Source of the DNA: Endomicrobiia bacterium
GTDB taxonomy: Bacteria > Elusimicrobiota > Endomicrobiia > Endomicrobiales > Endomicrobiaceae
NCBI GenBank assembly: GCA_025998295.1
Contig: BNVT01000003.1
Location: 1-37,376 of the forward strand
DNA length: 37,376 bases
Direction: 5' to 3'
In this document: piece after piece, positions 17,567-29,106 of the stretch
Layout of the letters: every line of letters starts with the position of its first letter
Position numbering within the stretch: the first letter of the stretch is position 1
Program-made: the position numbers and the translations under genes
The notes under the pieces: model-generated
Told to the model about the DNA's origin: nothing
What the model saw: the letters and a program-made list of their open reading frames with translations, nothing else
Database searches by the model: none

Positions 17567-17872
17567 GTTAATTGTCAAATTATTGCCTCGCAAGCAGGCC
17601 GTGCACAAACCGCTTAAAGTAGTAGAATTAGGCTATAGAAACGCTCAAAAAAAGAACAGACAGCATAGTACATATAAGATACACTATCATTTTGTAACGC
17701 CCATAAAGCATAGAAAAGCTATATTTGGAAATATTAGGGCGTTGTAATAGCCTAATTCAAATAACAAAAGAAATTAAAATAACGCTACGAACATAGAGTT
17801 TGAGCAAGAACAATTACAGCTCTTCAATTTTCACTGCTGGTACCGCGCGTCTTGCTTGTGCGGAGATTCATT
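17567..17872 (+). mobile_element. IS200/IS605-type remnant, left copy of an inverted repeat pair
   Basis: The segment encodes the start of a TnpA-like (Y1 HUH transposase) protein. After LIVKLLPRKQAVHKPLKVVE comes NRQHSTYKIHYHFVTPIKHR and KAIFG, which fits the N-terminal part of the IS200/IS605 transposase with its HxH-type region (HYH), and then the frame ends. An inner inverted repeat, GAATTAGGCTATAGAAACGCT (17625-17645) and GGCGTTGTAATAGCCTAATTC (17738-17758), brackets the coding piece. The whole unit recurs in opposite orientation at 23290-23581. It is too short to be active. Confidence 0.7.
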
Positions 17873-17980
17873 GTTCAAGAGGTCTATTGGATTTTTTTTG
17901 TCTTTAGCTTGGACTTTCTTTTGTTTTTAGCTCTGTCATTTTATCTTTCGCATTTCAAACAACTTTTAATACTCGCAAAT

Positions 17981-20658
<2,678 letters not shown>

Positions 20659-21804
20659 TTACTTCTGCTGAAGCCATAAAATAGGGTTATCGGGAACGTT
20701 ATTTTGTCTTATTTCAAAATATAAACAATTGTTTTTTTTACCTCCACCAATATTGGCAATGACATCTCCCTTTGAAATTTTTTGATCTTCTTTAACCAAT
20801 ATACTGGCTAAAAGACCGTATACAGAAAAAATTGAATTTTTGTGATCTACTACAACAATTTTACCATAAGAACGAAGCTTTCCTGTAAAAATAACTGTTC
20901 CTGAATCAATACTTTTAACACGACTGGAGTCTAAAACGTCGATTTTTATTCCATTGCTTATAACATAAGTATCAAGCTCAGGATGCTTGTTTCTACCAAA
21001 ATTCATAATAATTTTTCCATCTACAGGCCACGGTAGAGATTTTTTTCTTTTTGCTTTAGACAATGGAACATGTAAACCGGTAGCCTGCTTGCGTCTATTT
21101 TTCATATCAATTTTATCTATCAATGACCGCAGAGCTTTTGCACTGTCATTTAAAGCTTTTATTTCCTGTTCCATGGCAAGCCGTTTACCCAACGTAGTCT
21201 TTAAAAGTTCGTTCTTTTCTTTCATCATACTTTTATGTCGTTCGATCAATTTATCTTCACGTTTCTGTAAATTTAAAAGATCTTTTTTTGATTTCTCCCA
21301 TACTTTTATATCTAACGCAGAAGCTGCAGCTTCTTTTTTTGCTTTTTCAAAACACTCTTTCTTGTACTCCAAAGATCTGCGTCTCATTTTATATTCAAAT
21401 GGATTCTGTTCATATGAAAACATGAAAGTCATTTTATTAAAAAGTTTATTTTCACCCAACATAACATTGTCCAAATCAGAACTTCTTAAGAAAGCGCTAT
21501 TGTATATTTTTGAAGATTTTTCAAGATTACTCTGCACTGTTTTTATATCCAATGCGCATTTCTTAAGCTTCTCTTCAGTCTTTTCTATATTGTTATTAAT
21601 GGATTTTAGCTTTTGTTTAAAATTTTTTTCACGAAGAAGCAGTTTTGCTTTTTCTTTTTCTTTTGCTCTTATTGCCTTTTTTACATCTAAAAGCTGTTTA
21701 GATTTTAACTGCGTATCTTCCGCATGAACGGACGCAGATGCAAAATTACAAAACAGTAAAGAAATTAAAAATAATATTTTTTTAGAATCGACTACTCTCA
21801 GCAT
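20659..21804 (-). CDS. envC: EnvC/NlpD-like murein hydrolase activator (coiled coil plus degenerate LytM domain)
   Basis: Exported protein of 381 residues: N-terminal signal sequence (ILFLISLLFCNFASASVHA), then a long Lys/Glu-rich coiled coil (about 35-240), then a C-terminal peptidase-M23/LytM domain starting LPWPVDGKIIMNFGR. The zinc ligands of active M23 enzymes appear to be missing: NGIKIDV stands where HxGxD is expected and VYGLLAS where YxHL is expected. This is as in EnvC, which activates cell-wall amidases rather than cutting itself. The ATG overlaps the ftsX stop (ATGCTGA), so the two are translationally coupled, matching the FtsEX-EnvC division module. Confidence 0.85.
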   Translation of the reverse strand: MLRVVDSKKILFLISLLFCNFASASVHAEDTQLKSKQLLDVKKAIRAKEKEKAKLLLREKNFKQKLKSINNNIEKTEEKLKKCALDIKTVQSNLEKSSKIYNSAFLRSSDLDNVMLGENKLFNKMTFMFSYEQNPFEYKMRRRSLEYKKECFEKAKKEAAASALDIKVWEKSKKDLLNLQKREDKLIERHKSMMKEKNELLKTTLGKRLAMEQEIKALNDSAKALRSLIDKIDMKNRRKQATGLHVPLSKAKRKKSLPWPVDGKIIMNFGRNKHPELDTYVISNGIKIDVLDSSRVKSIDSGTVIFTGKLRSYGKIVVVDHKNSIFSVYGLLASILVKEDQKISKGDVIANIGGGKKNNCLYFEIRQNNVPDNPILWLQQK

Positions 21805-22544
21805 ACTCTATCCGATACAACGCCAAGAATAGCGGTAAAAGGTATTATGCATAAGATTGAAATTTTGTTAATTGATGACGGATATTGTGCAAAAGCACAA
21901 ACAACCCATATCACAAGAAAACCTAATGCCGTAGCAAGTATATACGCAACAAGTTTCTTAACAAGTTTTTTATTATCCAATTCTTCGCTAACAACAAAAA
22001 ACATGCATTCTAAAACAAACAAAACAAAAACCAACGCTGCAAAGATAAAAAATATCTTGTTATACAGCAATGACGTTTTCTTAACTTCTACATACTGTTT
22101 AAAAACAGATGCATCAAAAACTACTTCATCCACATTTGAAATTTGCACTAAACTATTTTTCATCTCCAGAAGAAACTTTTCATCAGGCATTGACTTCGGA
22201 GTAACAACGGCATAAGCTTCTATTGACTTTGCGTCATTAGGTACTGACACATCTTTTAAAAATGGATTTTTCTCTATGGCTTTTGAATACGCTTTAGACT
22301 TATCTACATATTCTTTTAGCCAAACAAAACCTGTATTTTCAAGATCTTCTTTTAAACTTCCATCCTTTTTTGCATTGTCATCAAAAAACACGATTATATT
22401 TAAATTTTTTGACAATGACTCGGCATAATCTTTAATCCTACAGAAGTGATTTGCAATCAAAACAAAAAAAACACAAAGCATGGCAAGAACCACAAACTTG
22501 ACTGAATTAAATATTGTGTCCACTATATTTTTTTCATTATTCAT
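21798..22544 (-). CDS. ftsX: FtsX-like cell-division ABC transporter membrane subunit
   Basis: Protein of 248 residues with an N-terminal membrane segment (FVVLAMLCVFFVLIANHF), an extracytoplasmic domain (NLNIIVFFDDNAKKDG and KNPFLKDVSVPNDAKSIEAY, in the style of the FtsX loop) and three more membrane segments at the C-terminal end. It is shorter than most FtsX (about 300). The ATPase partner FtsE is not encoded upstream; instead the region is filled with pseudogene debris. ATG at 22544 is preferred over the in-frame TTG at 22550. With the EnvC-like protein it should couple division to septal peptidoglycan splitting. Confidence 0.8.
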   Translation of the reverse strand: MNNEKNIVDTIFNSVKFVVLAMLCVFFVLIANHFCRIKDYAESLSKNLNIIVFFDDNAKKDGSLKEDLENTGFVWLKEYVDKSKAYSKAIEKNPFLKDVSVPNDAKSIEAYAVVTPKSMPDEKFLLEMKNSLVQISNVDEVVFDASVFKQYVEVKKTSLLYNKIFFIFAALVFVLFVLECMFFVVSEELDNKKLVKKLVAYILATALGFLVIWVVCAFAQYPSSINKISILCIIPFTAILGVVSDRVC

Positions 22545-22589
22545 TACCAACCCCGTATAAAACAGCTTCGTACTGCTTCTTAAACATCA

Positions 22590-22743
22590 ACATTATTATA
22601 CATTTTTCGTATTCAATTACACATTTATCCCATGTAAAACACCACAAACGCATGAAAGCTTTCTTTGATTTTTGATTGTCGCAGGGCACTATCAAACCGC
22701 AATTTATGGAAATTTGCTTTGAGTATAAAATCAGCCACAGCAA
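22590..22743 (-). pseudogene. Remnant of glycogen-synthase-like (GT5) C terminus, copy 1
   Basis: The minus strand reads ...KKAFMRLWCFTWDKCVIEYE, resembling the C-terminal end of GlgA-type glucosyltransferases (NxxFSWDKSAxxYxxLY). It has no upstream enzyme body, and its reading frame runs into the start of ftsX. It contains one copy of the dispersed 14-mer (22644-22657). It looks like a duplicate of the fragment at 22731-22906. Confidence 0.5.
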
Positions 22744-22906
22744 GAAACTTTTTTCATGTATTTTTTGTATTTAATTGCAGATTTATCCCATGTAAAATTA
22801 CTATTAAATAAAGGCATTTTGCATTAAAACATTCCACTTTTTCTTCAAATTTTTTTTGAGATTTTAATATTGCCTGCGCAAAACTCTCAACCATTACAAT
22901 ATCCAT
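22731..22906 (-). pseudogene. Remnant of glycogen-synthase-like (GT5) C terminus, copy 2
   Basis: Shifting frames give VESFAQAILKSQKKFEEK, then WNVLMQNAFN-type residues in two frames, then FNSNFTWDKSAIKYKKYMKK before a TGA at 22731. This matches the last 50 or so residues of GlgA-like proteins. The catalytic body is missing. Confidence 0.55.
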
Positions 22907-23077
22907 TATTTATTTTGCTTCAGATAAATTCTTCTCTTGCTTTTCTGCTTCAACTTTTCTTTTTGCCAGGCAATCTGTCAAAAGTACATCCAACGCCAAG
23001 ATTTCTGTACAAATTCCCGTGCCCGTCGGACAAAACCATATTTGTAACAGTATAAATCTCTACTTGCTCACTTATTA

Positions 23078-23244
23078 TTAAAAAGATACTCCCAATTTAA
23101 TGCCTACTTCTTGCGTATAATTATTAGGTTCAATAAGCTTCTTCCATACAATCTTGCCATCAATTTTAACATCATATGAAACTGAATTAGACCCAAGGCA
23201 TATTCCAATATCTAAAGAAGAGAGTATACCCCCCCTTTTTTTTT
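23078..23244 (-). pseudogene. 3' remnant of an outer-membrane beta-barrel protein gene, next to an A9G7 tract
   Basis: The minus strand encodes GILSSLDIGICLGSNSVSYD, VKIDGKIVWKKLIEPNNYTQ and EVGIKLGVSF, ending in phenylalanine and three consecutive TAA codons (23072-23080). Alternating hydrophobic residues and a terminal aromatic are typical of the last strands of an outer-membrane barrel. The gene is cut at its 5' side by an A9-G7 tract (23229-23244), shortly before the right IS200-like remnant. Strain-specific loss through the neighbouring element is likely. Confidence 0.55.
23229..23244 (-). repeat. A9G7 homopolymer pair
   Basis: The plus strand has C7 followed by T9. On the minus strand this is A9G7 directly before the outer-membrane-protein remnant, again with G on the coding strand as in the polysaccharide operon. 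Confidence 0.85.
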
Positions 23245-23289
23245 AAGCTGCGAAGTGGTGCAATTTTAAGTGATTTGGTGGCTATAAGT

Positions 23290-23581
23290 AATGAACCTCC
23301 GCACAAGCAAGACGCGCAGTATCAGCGGTGGAAATTGAAGAGTCGTAATTGTTCTTGCTCAAACTCGATGTTTGTAGCGTTATTAAATTTCTTTTGTTAT
23401 TTGAATTAGGCTATTACACCCAAATATAGCTTTTCTATGCTTTTTTGGACGTTATAAAATGACAGTGTATCTTATATGCACTATGCTGTCTGTTCTTTTT
23501 GAGCGTTTCCATAGCCTAATTGTACTACTTTAAGCGGTTTGCGCACAGCTTGCTTGCGGGGCAATAGTTTAACAATTAACT
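23290..23581 (-). mobile_element. IS200/IS605-type remnant, right copy of an inverted repeat pair
   Basis: Inverted copy of 17567-17872, similar along nearly its whole length with scattered substitutions and small indels. The minus strand starts ATGAAAAAAATTTTTAAG just outside the shared part and reads KLIVKLLPRKQAVRKPLKVV; a frameshift after NAQK stops the frame early. Both copies share the sequence downstream of the coding piece, ending at GCGGAGRTTCATT, so one unit was copied after it had already degenerated. Confidence 0.7.
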
Positions 23582-23648
23582 TAAAAATTTTTTTCATTTT
23601 AACTTCCCGTGGATTATAAGGATCTCTCTAAAAACCATTCGCACCTTT

Positions 23649-24929
23649 TTAAGAAGTAAACATAGAATTTATAACGCTAAATCCTGTGTATTTCCTCAAC
23701 ACTTCAGGAATCATTACAGATCCGTCTTCCTGCTGATAATACTCAAGTATTGCTGCAAAAGTCCTTCCAACGGCAACACCTGAACCGTTTAGCGTATGCA
23801 AAAGTTCTCTTTTTTTATCTTTATGTTCTACTTTTATATTCATTCTTCTTGACTGAAAATCTTTAAAATTTGAACAGGATGAAATTTCTCTGTACATTGA
23901 ACTTCCTGCAAGCCATGCTTCAATATCGTAGGTTTTTGCCGATGAAAACCCCGTATCTCCTGTTGATAAAAGCATAACTCTATATGGGAGTTCAAGCAAG
24001 TCTAAAACATTCGCCGCGTCAAGAACAAGAGATTCCAATTCTTCGTTTGACGTTTCTGGTTTAACAAATTTTACAAGTTCCACTTTATTAAACTGATGAT
24101 TTCTTATAAGACCCTTTGTATCTTTTCCGTAAGAACCGGATTCTCTTCTAAAACAAGCTGAATAAGAAACAAGTTTTTGAGGAAGCCTAGACTCGTCTAA
24201 AATATTGCCCCTGTAGATATTTGTTACCGGAATTTCTGCAGTTGATATCAAATACAAATCGTCGTTGTGGCATTTAAATGCGTCTTGTGTAAATTTTGGC
24301 AATTGTCCTGTCCCTCGCATTGAAGCCTGATTTACAAGATAAGGTGTCATTATTTCTTTATATCCTTTTGTTTTATGCGTATCTAAGAAAAAAGAAATAA
24401 TTGCTCTTTCTAAAGCGCAACCCTCATTTTTTAAAACCACAAAACGCGAACCCGCAATTTTTGAAGCTGTTGTAAAATCAAGAATGCCTAGCTTCTCTCC
24501 AATCTCCCAATGCTGTTTAGGTTGAAAGGAAAGTTTTTTCGGTTTTCCGACAACTCTTATAACTTTATTAGCTTTTTCATCTTTACCTACAGGAACACTC
24601 TCGTCAGGAATATTGGGAAGTCCAAGGAGAAAGTCTTCTATTTGATTTTCAATCACTAAAAGCTGTCTTTCCTGTTCTTGAATTATATCTCTTAGTTTGT
24701 TGATTTCTGAAAGGATATCAAGGGAAGGCTCTTTTCCTTCTTTTTTAAGTTTGCCTATTTCTTCAGATTCTTTATTTCTTCTTAGTCTTAAGTTTTCTAT
24801 TTCGCCTATTGCATATTTTCTTTCTTTGTCCCACTTTAAAAGCTGATCGAAATTAACATCTTTATTTCTATTTAGCATCGCCTGCTTAACTGACATAGCA
24901 TTTTCTATGATAACTTTAATGTCTAACAT
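23649..24929 (-). CDS. serS: Seryl-tRNA synthetase
   Basis: Class II aminoacyl-tRNA synthetase charging tRNA-Ser. From ATG 24929, preceded by AGGAG, it is 426 residues, the normal length; an upstream in-frame ORF extension is not part of the family. Visible: the N-terminal antiparallel coiled-coil arm (about 30-105, rich in Lys/Glu), [18 protein letters not shown], motif 2 [19 protein letters not shown] with FNKVELVKF, and motif 3 [20 protein letters not shown]. Complete. It is followed by the IS remnant and lies downstream of hsdR. Confidence 0.96.
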   Translation of the reverse strand: MLDIKVIIENAMSVKQAMLNRNKDVNFDQLLKWDKERKYAIGEIENLRLRRNKESEEIGKLKKEGKEPSLDILSEINKLRDIIQEQERQLLVIENQIEDFLLGLPNIPDESVPVGKDEKANKVIRVVGKPKKLSFQPKQHWEIGEKLGILDFTTASKIAGSRFVVLKNEGCALERAIISFFLDTHKTKGYKEIMTPYLVNQASMRGTGQLPKFTQDAFKCHNDDLYLISTAEIPVTNIYRGNILDESRLPQKLVSYSACFRRESGSYGKDTKGLIRNHQFNKVELVKFVKPETSNEELESLVLDAANVLDLLELPYRVMLLSTGDTGFSSAKTYDIEAWLAGSSMYREISSCSNFKDFQSRRMNIKVEHKDKKRELLHTLNGSGVAVGRTFAAILEYYQQEDGSVMIPEVLRKYTGFSVINSMFTS

Positions 24930-25025
24930 TTTTTCTCCTATATTGTTGTTATAGTTGATCAATCTGATCCCCAATTTTCGAATATTACAACTATATACTA
25001 TTTTAAATATTTGCATATTTTGCCT

Positions 25026-28000
25026 TTAAATCCCTAGGTATCTAGTAAAAAATGCCCTTAGTTTCTCTAATATCACAAGTTTCTTTTTGGCTCTTGCATT
25101 ATCTTTTGAAAACATCGACACTGGTGGCAAGATGCTAGCAAACGCCTGCCCCGTTGTTTTTATTTCCCCGTCCCTAAAAGCGTTCTCCATAAATCTTTTT
25201 GTTTCCTGCTCCTTTAATTTCTCAGATTTTATAATTTGTTCCAAGTCTTTAATTTTGTTTTCGGCGGCAAATTTATACCATGCTTCATAAACTTTCGTTT
25301 CATTGTTTATAGTATTAATAAACTGCTCTATAAGCTCTTTTTTGCTTCTCAGTTCCAAACTGGCATTTATTGCCTTTTCAATAGTAATTAGTATCTCTTT
25401 ATCCTTCATATCGCCTTTATGATATTTAGCCACTAATTGTAAAATGTAATCGATGTTAATTTCCACTTGTTTAACAAGTTCCATTTCAAAAACAATATCA
25501 TCATTAATATTTTCTTTATCCCCGTCTTTGCTTTTTCTTAACTTGTGGTATAAATCAATATATATGCTTTGGTAATCCTGAAACTCCCGCTCGCTTAAGA
25601 TTTTGTTACCGGTAAAATCGTCAAAAGAGCTAAGAATGTTTTTTAACCTTAAAATCGCGCTATGTAATCTAATAAATTCTTTTTCTGCCTCTTCACCTAT
25701 AATGTTTGATTGCAACGGCAATGGAAACTTTTCTGTTAGCTTTGCTATAAGCTCTGTATATCCATGTTGATGTTTGCCGCTATTTTCCCAGCCTTCATAA
25801 TACTCTCTGTAAGATTTTAACAACACTATCCCGCACGCATCTTTATTGCCAAATAAAGAAATTGCCTCATTTGTCGCCTGCTCTAAATCGCGGAAGCAAA
25901 CTATATTTCCAAAAGTTTTAACAGAGTTTAAAACCCTGTTAGTTCTTGAAAATGCCTGTAATAATCCGTGCTGTTGCAAGTTCTTGTCAACCCACAAAGT
26001 GTTTAATGTTGTAGCATCAAATCCTGTTAAAAACATGTTGCAAACTATTAACAAATCTACCTCGCGATCTTTAACCTTTTGCGATAAATCTTTATAGTAA
26101 TTTTCAAATTTGTCCAAAGAAGTATCATAGTTAGTTTTAAAACACTTATTGTAGTCCTCTATAGCATTCTCAAGGAAATCACGGGAATTTTTATCTAAAC
26201 TGCTTGTATCAAAATCTTCCTCGGGCAATAGCCCGTTTTCCTGTTCTTCCTCATTTGCACCAAAGCTATAAATTAATGCTGTTTTTAGCTTTTGCACCTC
26301 AGGCAAACCTGCCATTTGTTTTTGAAATTGGGCGTAATATTTTTTAGCCATTTCAATAGAGCTAACTGCAAAAATAGAATTAAACCCGGCAATCCGGCGT
26401 GCTTTTAACTGATAAAAGCTATTCCTCTTGGTTTTTTGGTCAAAATGCTCCATAATATAGCTAACAACTTTACTTATTCTTTCAGGAGCGTTTTCTGCCT
26501 TTTTAATATCAATAGCCCTAACTTGTTTGTCTTTAATACCGCTTTTTATTTTAAGCGTGTTTACATAATCCATTCTAAAAGACAATACATTTTCATCATT
26601 AATTGCATCTACAATAGTGTAAGAATGTAACTTTTTGCCAAAAGCTTGTTCTGTTGTTTTTAAGCGCGTTTGGCCGCTAGCTGCATTTTTTGCAAAAATA
26701 GGCGTGCCTGTAAAGCCAAATAAATGAGAATTTTTAAAACTTTTTACAATTCCTGTATGCATATTGCCAAATTGAGAGCGATGACACTCATCAAAAATAA
26801 TAACAATATGCTCGTTAAAAATAGTATGCCCCTTGTTTTGACTTATAAATCTGTCTAACTTTTGTATTGTAGTAATTATAATGCAAGCATTAGTATCTTC
26901 AAGTTGTTTTTTTAATATGGCGGTGTTAGTGTTGCTGCTTGCTGCGCCATTTTCATACTTGTCATACTCACGTATTGTTTGATAGTCCAAATCTTTTCTG
27001 TCAACCACAAAAAGTACTTTATCAATATAATCTAGCGAACTTGCAATTTGAGCGGTTTTAAAACTTGTTAACGTCTTTCCGCTGCCAGTGGTGTGCCATA
27101 CATAGCCGCCAGCTTCCGTTGCGCATAACTTCTTATAATTTGTAGAAACTTCAATTTTATTTAAAATCTTTTCCGTAGCAACTATTTGGTAAGGACGCAT
27201 TACAAGCAAACGTTCTTCCGTTGTAAAAACGCAATATCTTGTTAAAATGGCAAGCAGAGTGTGTTTAGAAAAGAATGTTTTGCCAAAATCCATTAAATCA
27301 GCAATTCTTTTGTTTTTTCCGTCTGCCCACCAAGACGTAAACTCAAAGCTGTTGCTTGTTTTTCCCTCTCTTAAAGGTCTACCTTGGCCAAGCTCCTTTA
27401 TGTGTGCCCAGCGTGTTGTATTAGAATAATATTTTGTATCTGTCCCATTGGAAATTACAAAAAGCTGTACGTATTCAAACAGTCCTGCCTCTGCCCAGAA
27501 ACTGTCGCGCTGATAACGGTCTATTTGATTAAACGCTTCTCTTATTGCAACGCCACGCCTTTTTAGCTCTATATGCGCTAAAGGCAGACCGTTTACTAAA
27601 ACGGATACATCGTATCGGTTTTTATAATTGCCCTCAACTTCATATTGGTTTATTACTTGTAAAAAGTTGTTATGTATATTCTTTTTATCAATAATAGAAA
27701 TATTTTTTATATTGCCGTGATCACATTTAAGCACAAAGGTATAATCTTCCTGTATTTTGCGCGTCTTTTCTTTTATCCCTTCATTTTGATTGGCAAGATA
27801 GGCTTTTAAAATTTGTTCCCATTCATTATCTGAAAAATTATAATTATTTAATTTGCTTAATTGTTTGCGTAAGTTTTTAAGTAGTTCATTAGTATTTTTG
27901 ATACCTAGATATTCATAGCCGTTGTCTTGTAAAAGTTTTATAAAAGCGGCTTCCAGCTCCGTCTCGTTTTGGTATTTTCGCACAAATTTATACTCTGCCG

Positions 28001-28082
28001 TGTATTCCGCCACCACAGTGCTTGCACCGCCTTCTATAACCATATTGTATTTTATAGCTTGTTTATCTTTAGCTTTTTGCAT
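25026..28082 (-). CDS. hsdR: Type I restriction enzyme, endonuclease/translocase subunit HsdR
   Basis: Complete 1018-residue motor and nuclease subunit of a type I restriction-modification complex. The N-terminal PD-(D/E)xK nuclease shows RYDVSVLVNGLPLAHIELKR (Asp158, Glu172, Lys174). The SF2 translocase follows with Walker A TTGSGKT (331-337), the DECH box (431-434) and a FTGTP motif. The C-terminal helical region contacts the methylase. It needs HsdM and HsdS to cut. It starts 20 bases after a small ORF remnant and is the last gene of the locus. If HsdS is non-functional, this subunit would have no target recognition. Confidence 0.95.
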   Translation of the reverse strand: MQKAKDKQAIKYNMVIEGGASTVVAEYTAEYKFVRKYQNETELEAAFIKLLQDNGYEYLGIKNTNELLKNLRKQLSKLNNYNFSDNEWEQILKAYLANQNEGIKEKTRKIQEDYTFVLKCDHGNIKNISIIDKKNIHNNFLQVINQYEVEGNYKNRYDVSVLVNGLPLAHIELKRRGVAIREAFNQIDRYQRDSFWAEAGLFEYVQLFVISNGTDTKYYSNTTRWAHIKELGQGRPLREGKTSNSFEFTSWWADGKNKRIADLMDFGKTFFSKHTLLAILTRYCVFTTEERLLVMRPYQIVATEKILNKIEVSTNYKKLCATEAGGYVWHTTGSGKTLTSFKTAQIASSLDYIDKVLFVVDRKDLDYQTIREYDKYENGAASSNTNTAILKKQLEDTNACIIITTIQKLDRFISQNKGHTIFNEHIVIIFDECHRSQFGNMHTGIVKSFKNSHLFGFTGTPIFAKNAASGQTRLKTTEQAFGKKLHSYTIVDAINDENVLSFRMDYVNTLKIKSGIKDKQVRAIDIKKAENAPERISKVVSYIMEHFDQKTKRNSFYQLKARRIAGFNSIFAVSSIEMAKKYYAQFQKQMAGLPEVQKLKTALIYSFGANEEEQENGLLPEEDFDTSSLDKNSRDFLENAIEDYNKCFKTNYDTSLDKFENYYKDLSQKVKDREVDLLIVCNMFLTGFDATTLNTLWVDKNLQQHGLLQAFSRTNRVLNSVKTFGNIVCFRDLEQATNEAISLFGNKDACGIVLLKSYREYYEGWENSGKHQHGYTELIAKLTEKFPLPLQSNIIGEEAEKEFIRLHSAILRLKNILSSFDDFTGNKILSEREFQDYQSIYIDLYHKLRKSKDGDKENINDDIVFEMELVKQVEINIDYILQLVAKYHKGDMKDKEILITIEKAINASLELRSKKELIEQFINTINNETKVYEAWYKFAAENKIKDLEQIIKSEKLKEQETKRFMENAFRDGEIKTTGQAFASILPPVSMFSKDNARAKKKLVILEKLRAFFTRYLGI

Positions 28083-28102
28083 TCTAACTCCACTTATTGC
28101 CT

Positions 28103-28246
28103 TTATCCCCCTTTTTCTGAAAGAGGAACCACTGCAAAGGCCTTTTTATTGTCGAATTTAATCACTACCTTTGCCTTTATTCCTCTTTCTTTGGAATGGG
28201 TAGCAATAACTAAGGCATTGACGGTGTATGTGTTTATATATTCAAA
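28103..28246 (-). pseudogene. Short ORF fragment between rhuM remnant and hsdR
   Basis: An open stretch of 47 codons without a good start codon (FEYINTYTVNALVIATHSKE, then RGIKAKVVIKFDNKKAFAVV and PLSEKGG, stop at 28103). It looks protein-like and ends 20 bases before hsdR. I do not recognise it; it may be the end of a gene whose start was lost together with rhuM. Confidence 0.35.
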
Positions 28247-28252
28247 TCAAGA

Positions 28253-28480
28253 CTATAAAATGTTACATGACGATCGGCATTTGCAATGTGCATTTTTTGC
28301 ACATTGCTTTTTTAGAAATTTCTTTGTCTTTAATATACTGCCTATATGTTTGCTTGCGCCGCTTCTATCTATTCCAAACAACTCGGCTATTTGTTTATGT
28401 GTAGCCCAGATATTATCGTTAAAAAAATCTGCCTTAAGAGACATTTTTTCCTTATCTATAGGATAAATAATTATTTCCAT
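28253..28480 (-). pseudogene. RhuM-family protein, N-terminal fragment
   Basis: 75 codons. IIYPIDKEKMSLKADFFNDN, then IWATHKQIAELFGIDRSGAS and KHIGSILKTKKF match the N-terminal helix-turn-helix-like part of RhuM (normally xWLTQxQMAELFxxxxxxISxHIxNIF). After this the usual continuation (VSYNFRxTAxDGKxY) is absent; the frame passes through a perfect hairpin and stops at 28253. RhuM genes of full length (about 330 residues) often sit inside type I restriction-modification loci, as here between hsdS and hsdR. Confidence 0.7.
28283..28313 (+). terminator. Perfect 9-bp hairpin followed by T6 (terminator-like, plus strand)
   Basis: GCAATGTGC (28283-28291), loop of 7, GCACATTGC (28299-28307), then six T. 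It has the form of a Rho-independent terminator on the plus strand, yet no plus-strand gene lies upstream and it overlaps the broken rhuM frame. It could be the scar of the deletion in rhuM, or act on antisense transcription. Confidence 0.5.
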
Positions 28481-28500
28481 ATTTTATTTTTGTCGCATTA

Positions 28501-29097
28501 TCATGCTTCCTTAAAAGTTAATAGTTTATCTCTGTAATATTCATATTGCTTACGTCTGGCGTTAATTTCAGCAGGCAAACCTTCGTTTATGTCGCAAACT
28601 AATTTATCAAACTTATCTAATATCGCAACAATCCGTTTTTGCACTTTTATCGGAGGAATTGGAATTTCAATGGCTAGTAATGTTGCCATTCTAACACCCT
28701 TTAATGTGCTGCCAACAGATTTGCCCTCATATTGATTTTTAATATAATTTGAACCTAAAACATACATTAAAAATTTTGCAACTATAAAATTTATATTCGG
28801 TTTTATAACAAAAACACTTTCGCTAACGTTCCAGTTGTTTACGGGAATATCTACAATCGCAATTTTTCCGATTGTGCCAATGCCAGAAAATAAAACATCG
28901 CCAAATTCAAGATTAGAACGATTTGAAATAATGGATATTGCTTCATCATTTATTTTATCGGTCCTATCGCTAAAAACAATTTTGCCGCTTGTCATTTCTT
29001 TTACGGTAACATAATAATTTTTAGCGTCTTGCGTATTAAGTTGAAAGTTTTTTCTTGGATTCAACCCTGTTTTAACAGAAATTACAACTTTCTCCAA
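28501..29097 (-). CDS. hsdS: Type I restriction-modification specificity subunit HsdS, C-terminal half
   Basis: Second target-recognition domain plus conserved helix of HsdS: NPRKNFQLNTQDAKNYYVTV, NRSNLEFGDVLFSGIGTIGK, PIPPIKVQKRIVAILDKFDK and the closing KQYEYYRDKLLTF. It is in the same frame as the upstream half, separated only by one TAA and three further codons (WDT) before a TTG at 29097. No clear ribosome binding site precedes that TTG, so expression would rely on reinitiation or on readthrough. Confidence 0.8.
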   Translation of the reverse strand: MEKVVISVKTGLNPRKNFQLNTQDAKNYYVTVKEMTSGKIVFSDRTDKINDEAISIISNRSNLEFGDVLFSGIGTIGKIAIVDIPVNNWNVSESVFVIKPNINFIVAKFLMYVLGSNYIKNQYEGKSVGSTLKGVRMATLLAIEIPIPPIKVQKRIVAILDKFDKLVCDINEGLPAEINARRKQYEYYRDKLLTFKEA

Positions 29098-29106
29098 AGT
29101 ATCCCA

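Noticed and set aside
20987..21727. 246-codon plus-strand ORF.
   Set aside because: It lies antisense within the envC-like coiled coil; its Phe/Ser-rich composition is the mirror of Lys/Glu codons.
27969..28466. 165-codon plus-strand ORF.
   Set aside because: Antisense to hsdR start and rhuM remnant; hydrophobic, repetitive composition with no homology signal.
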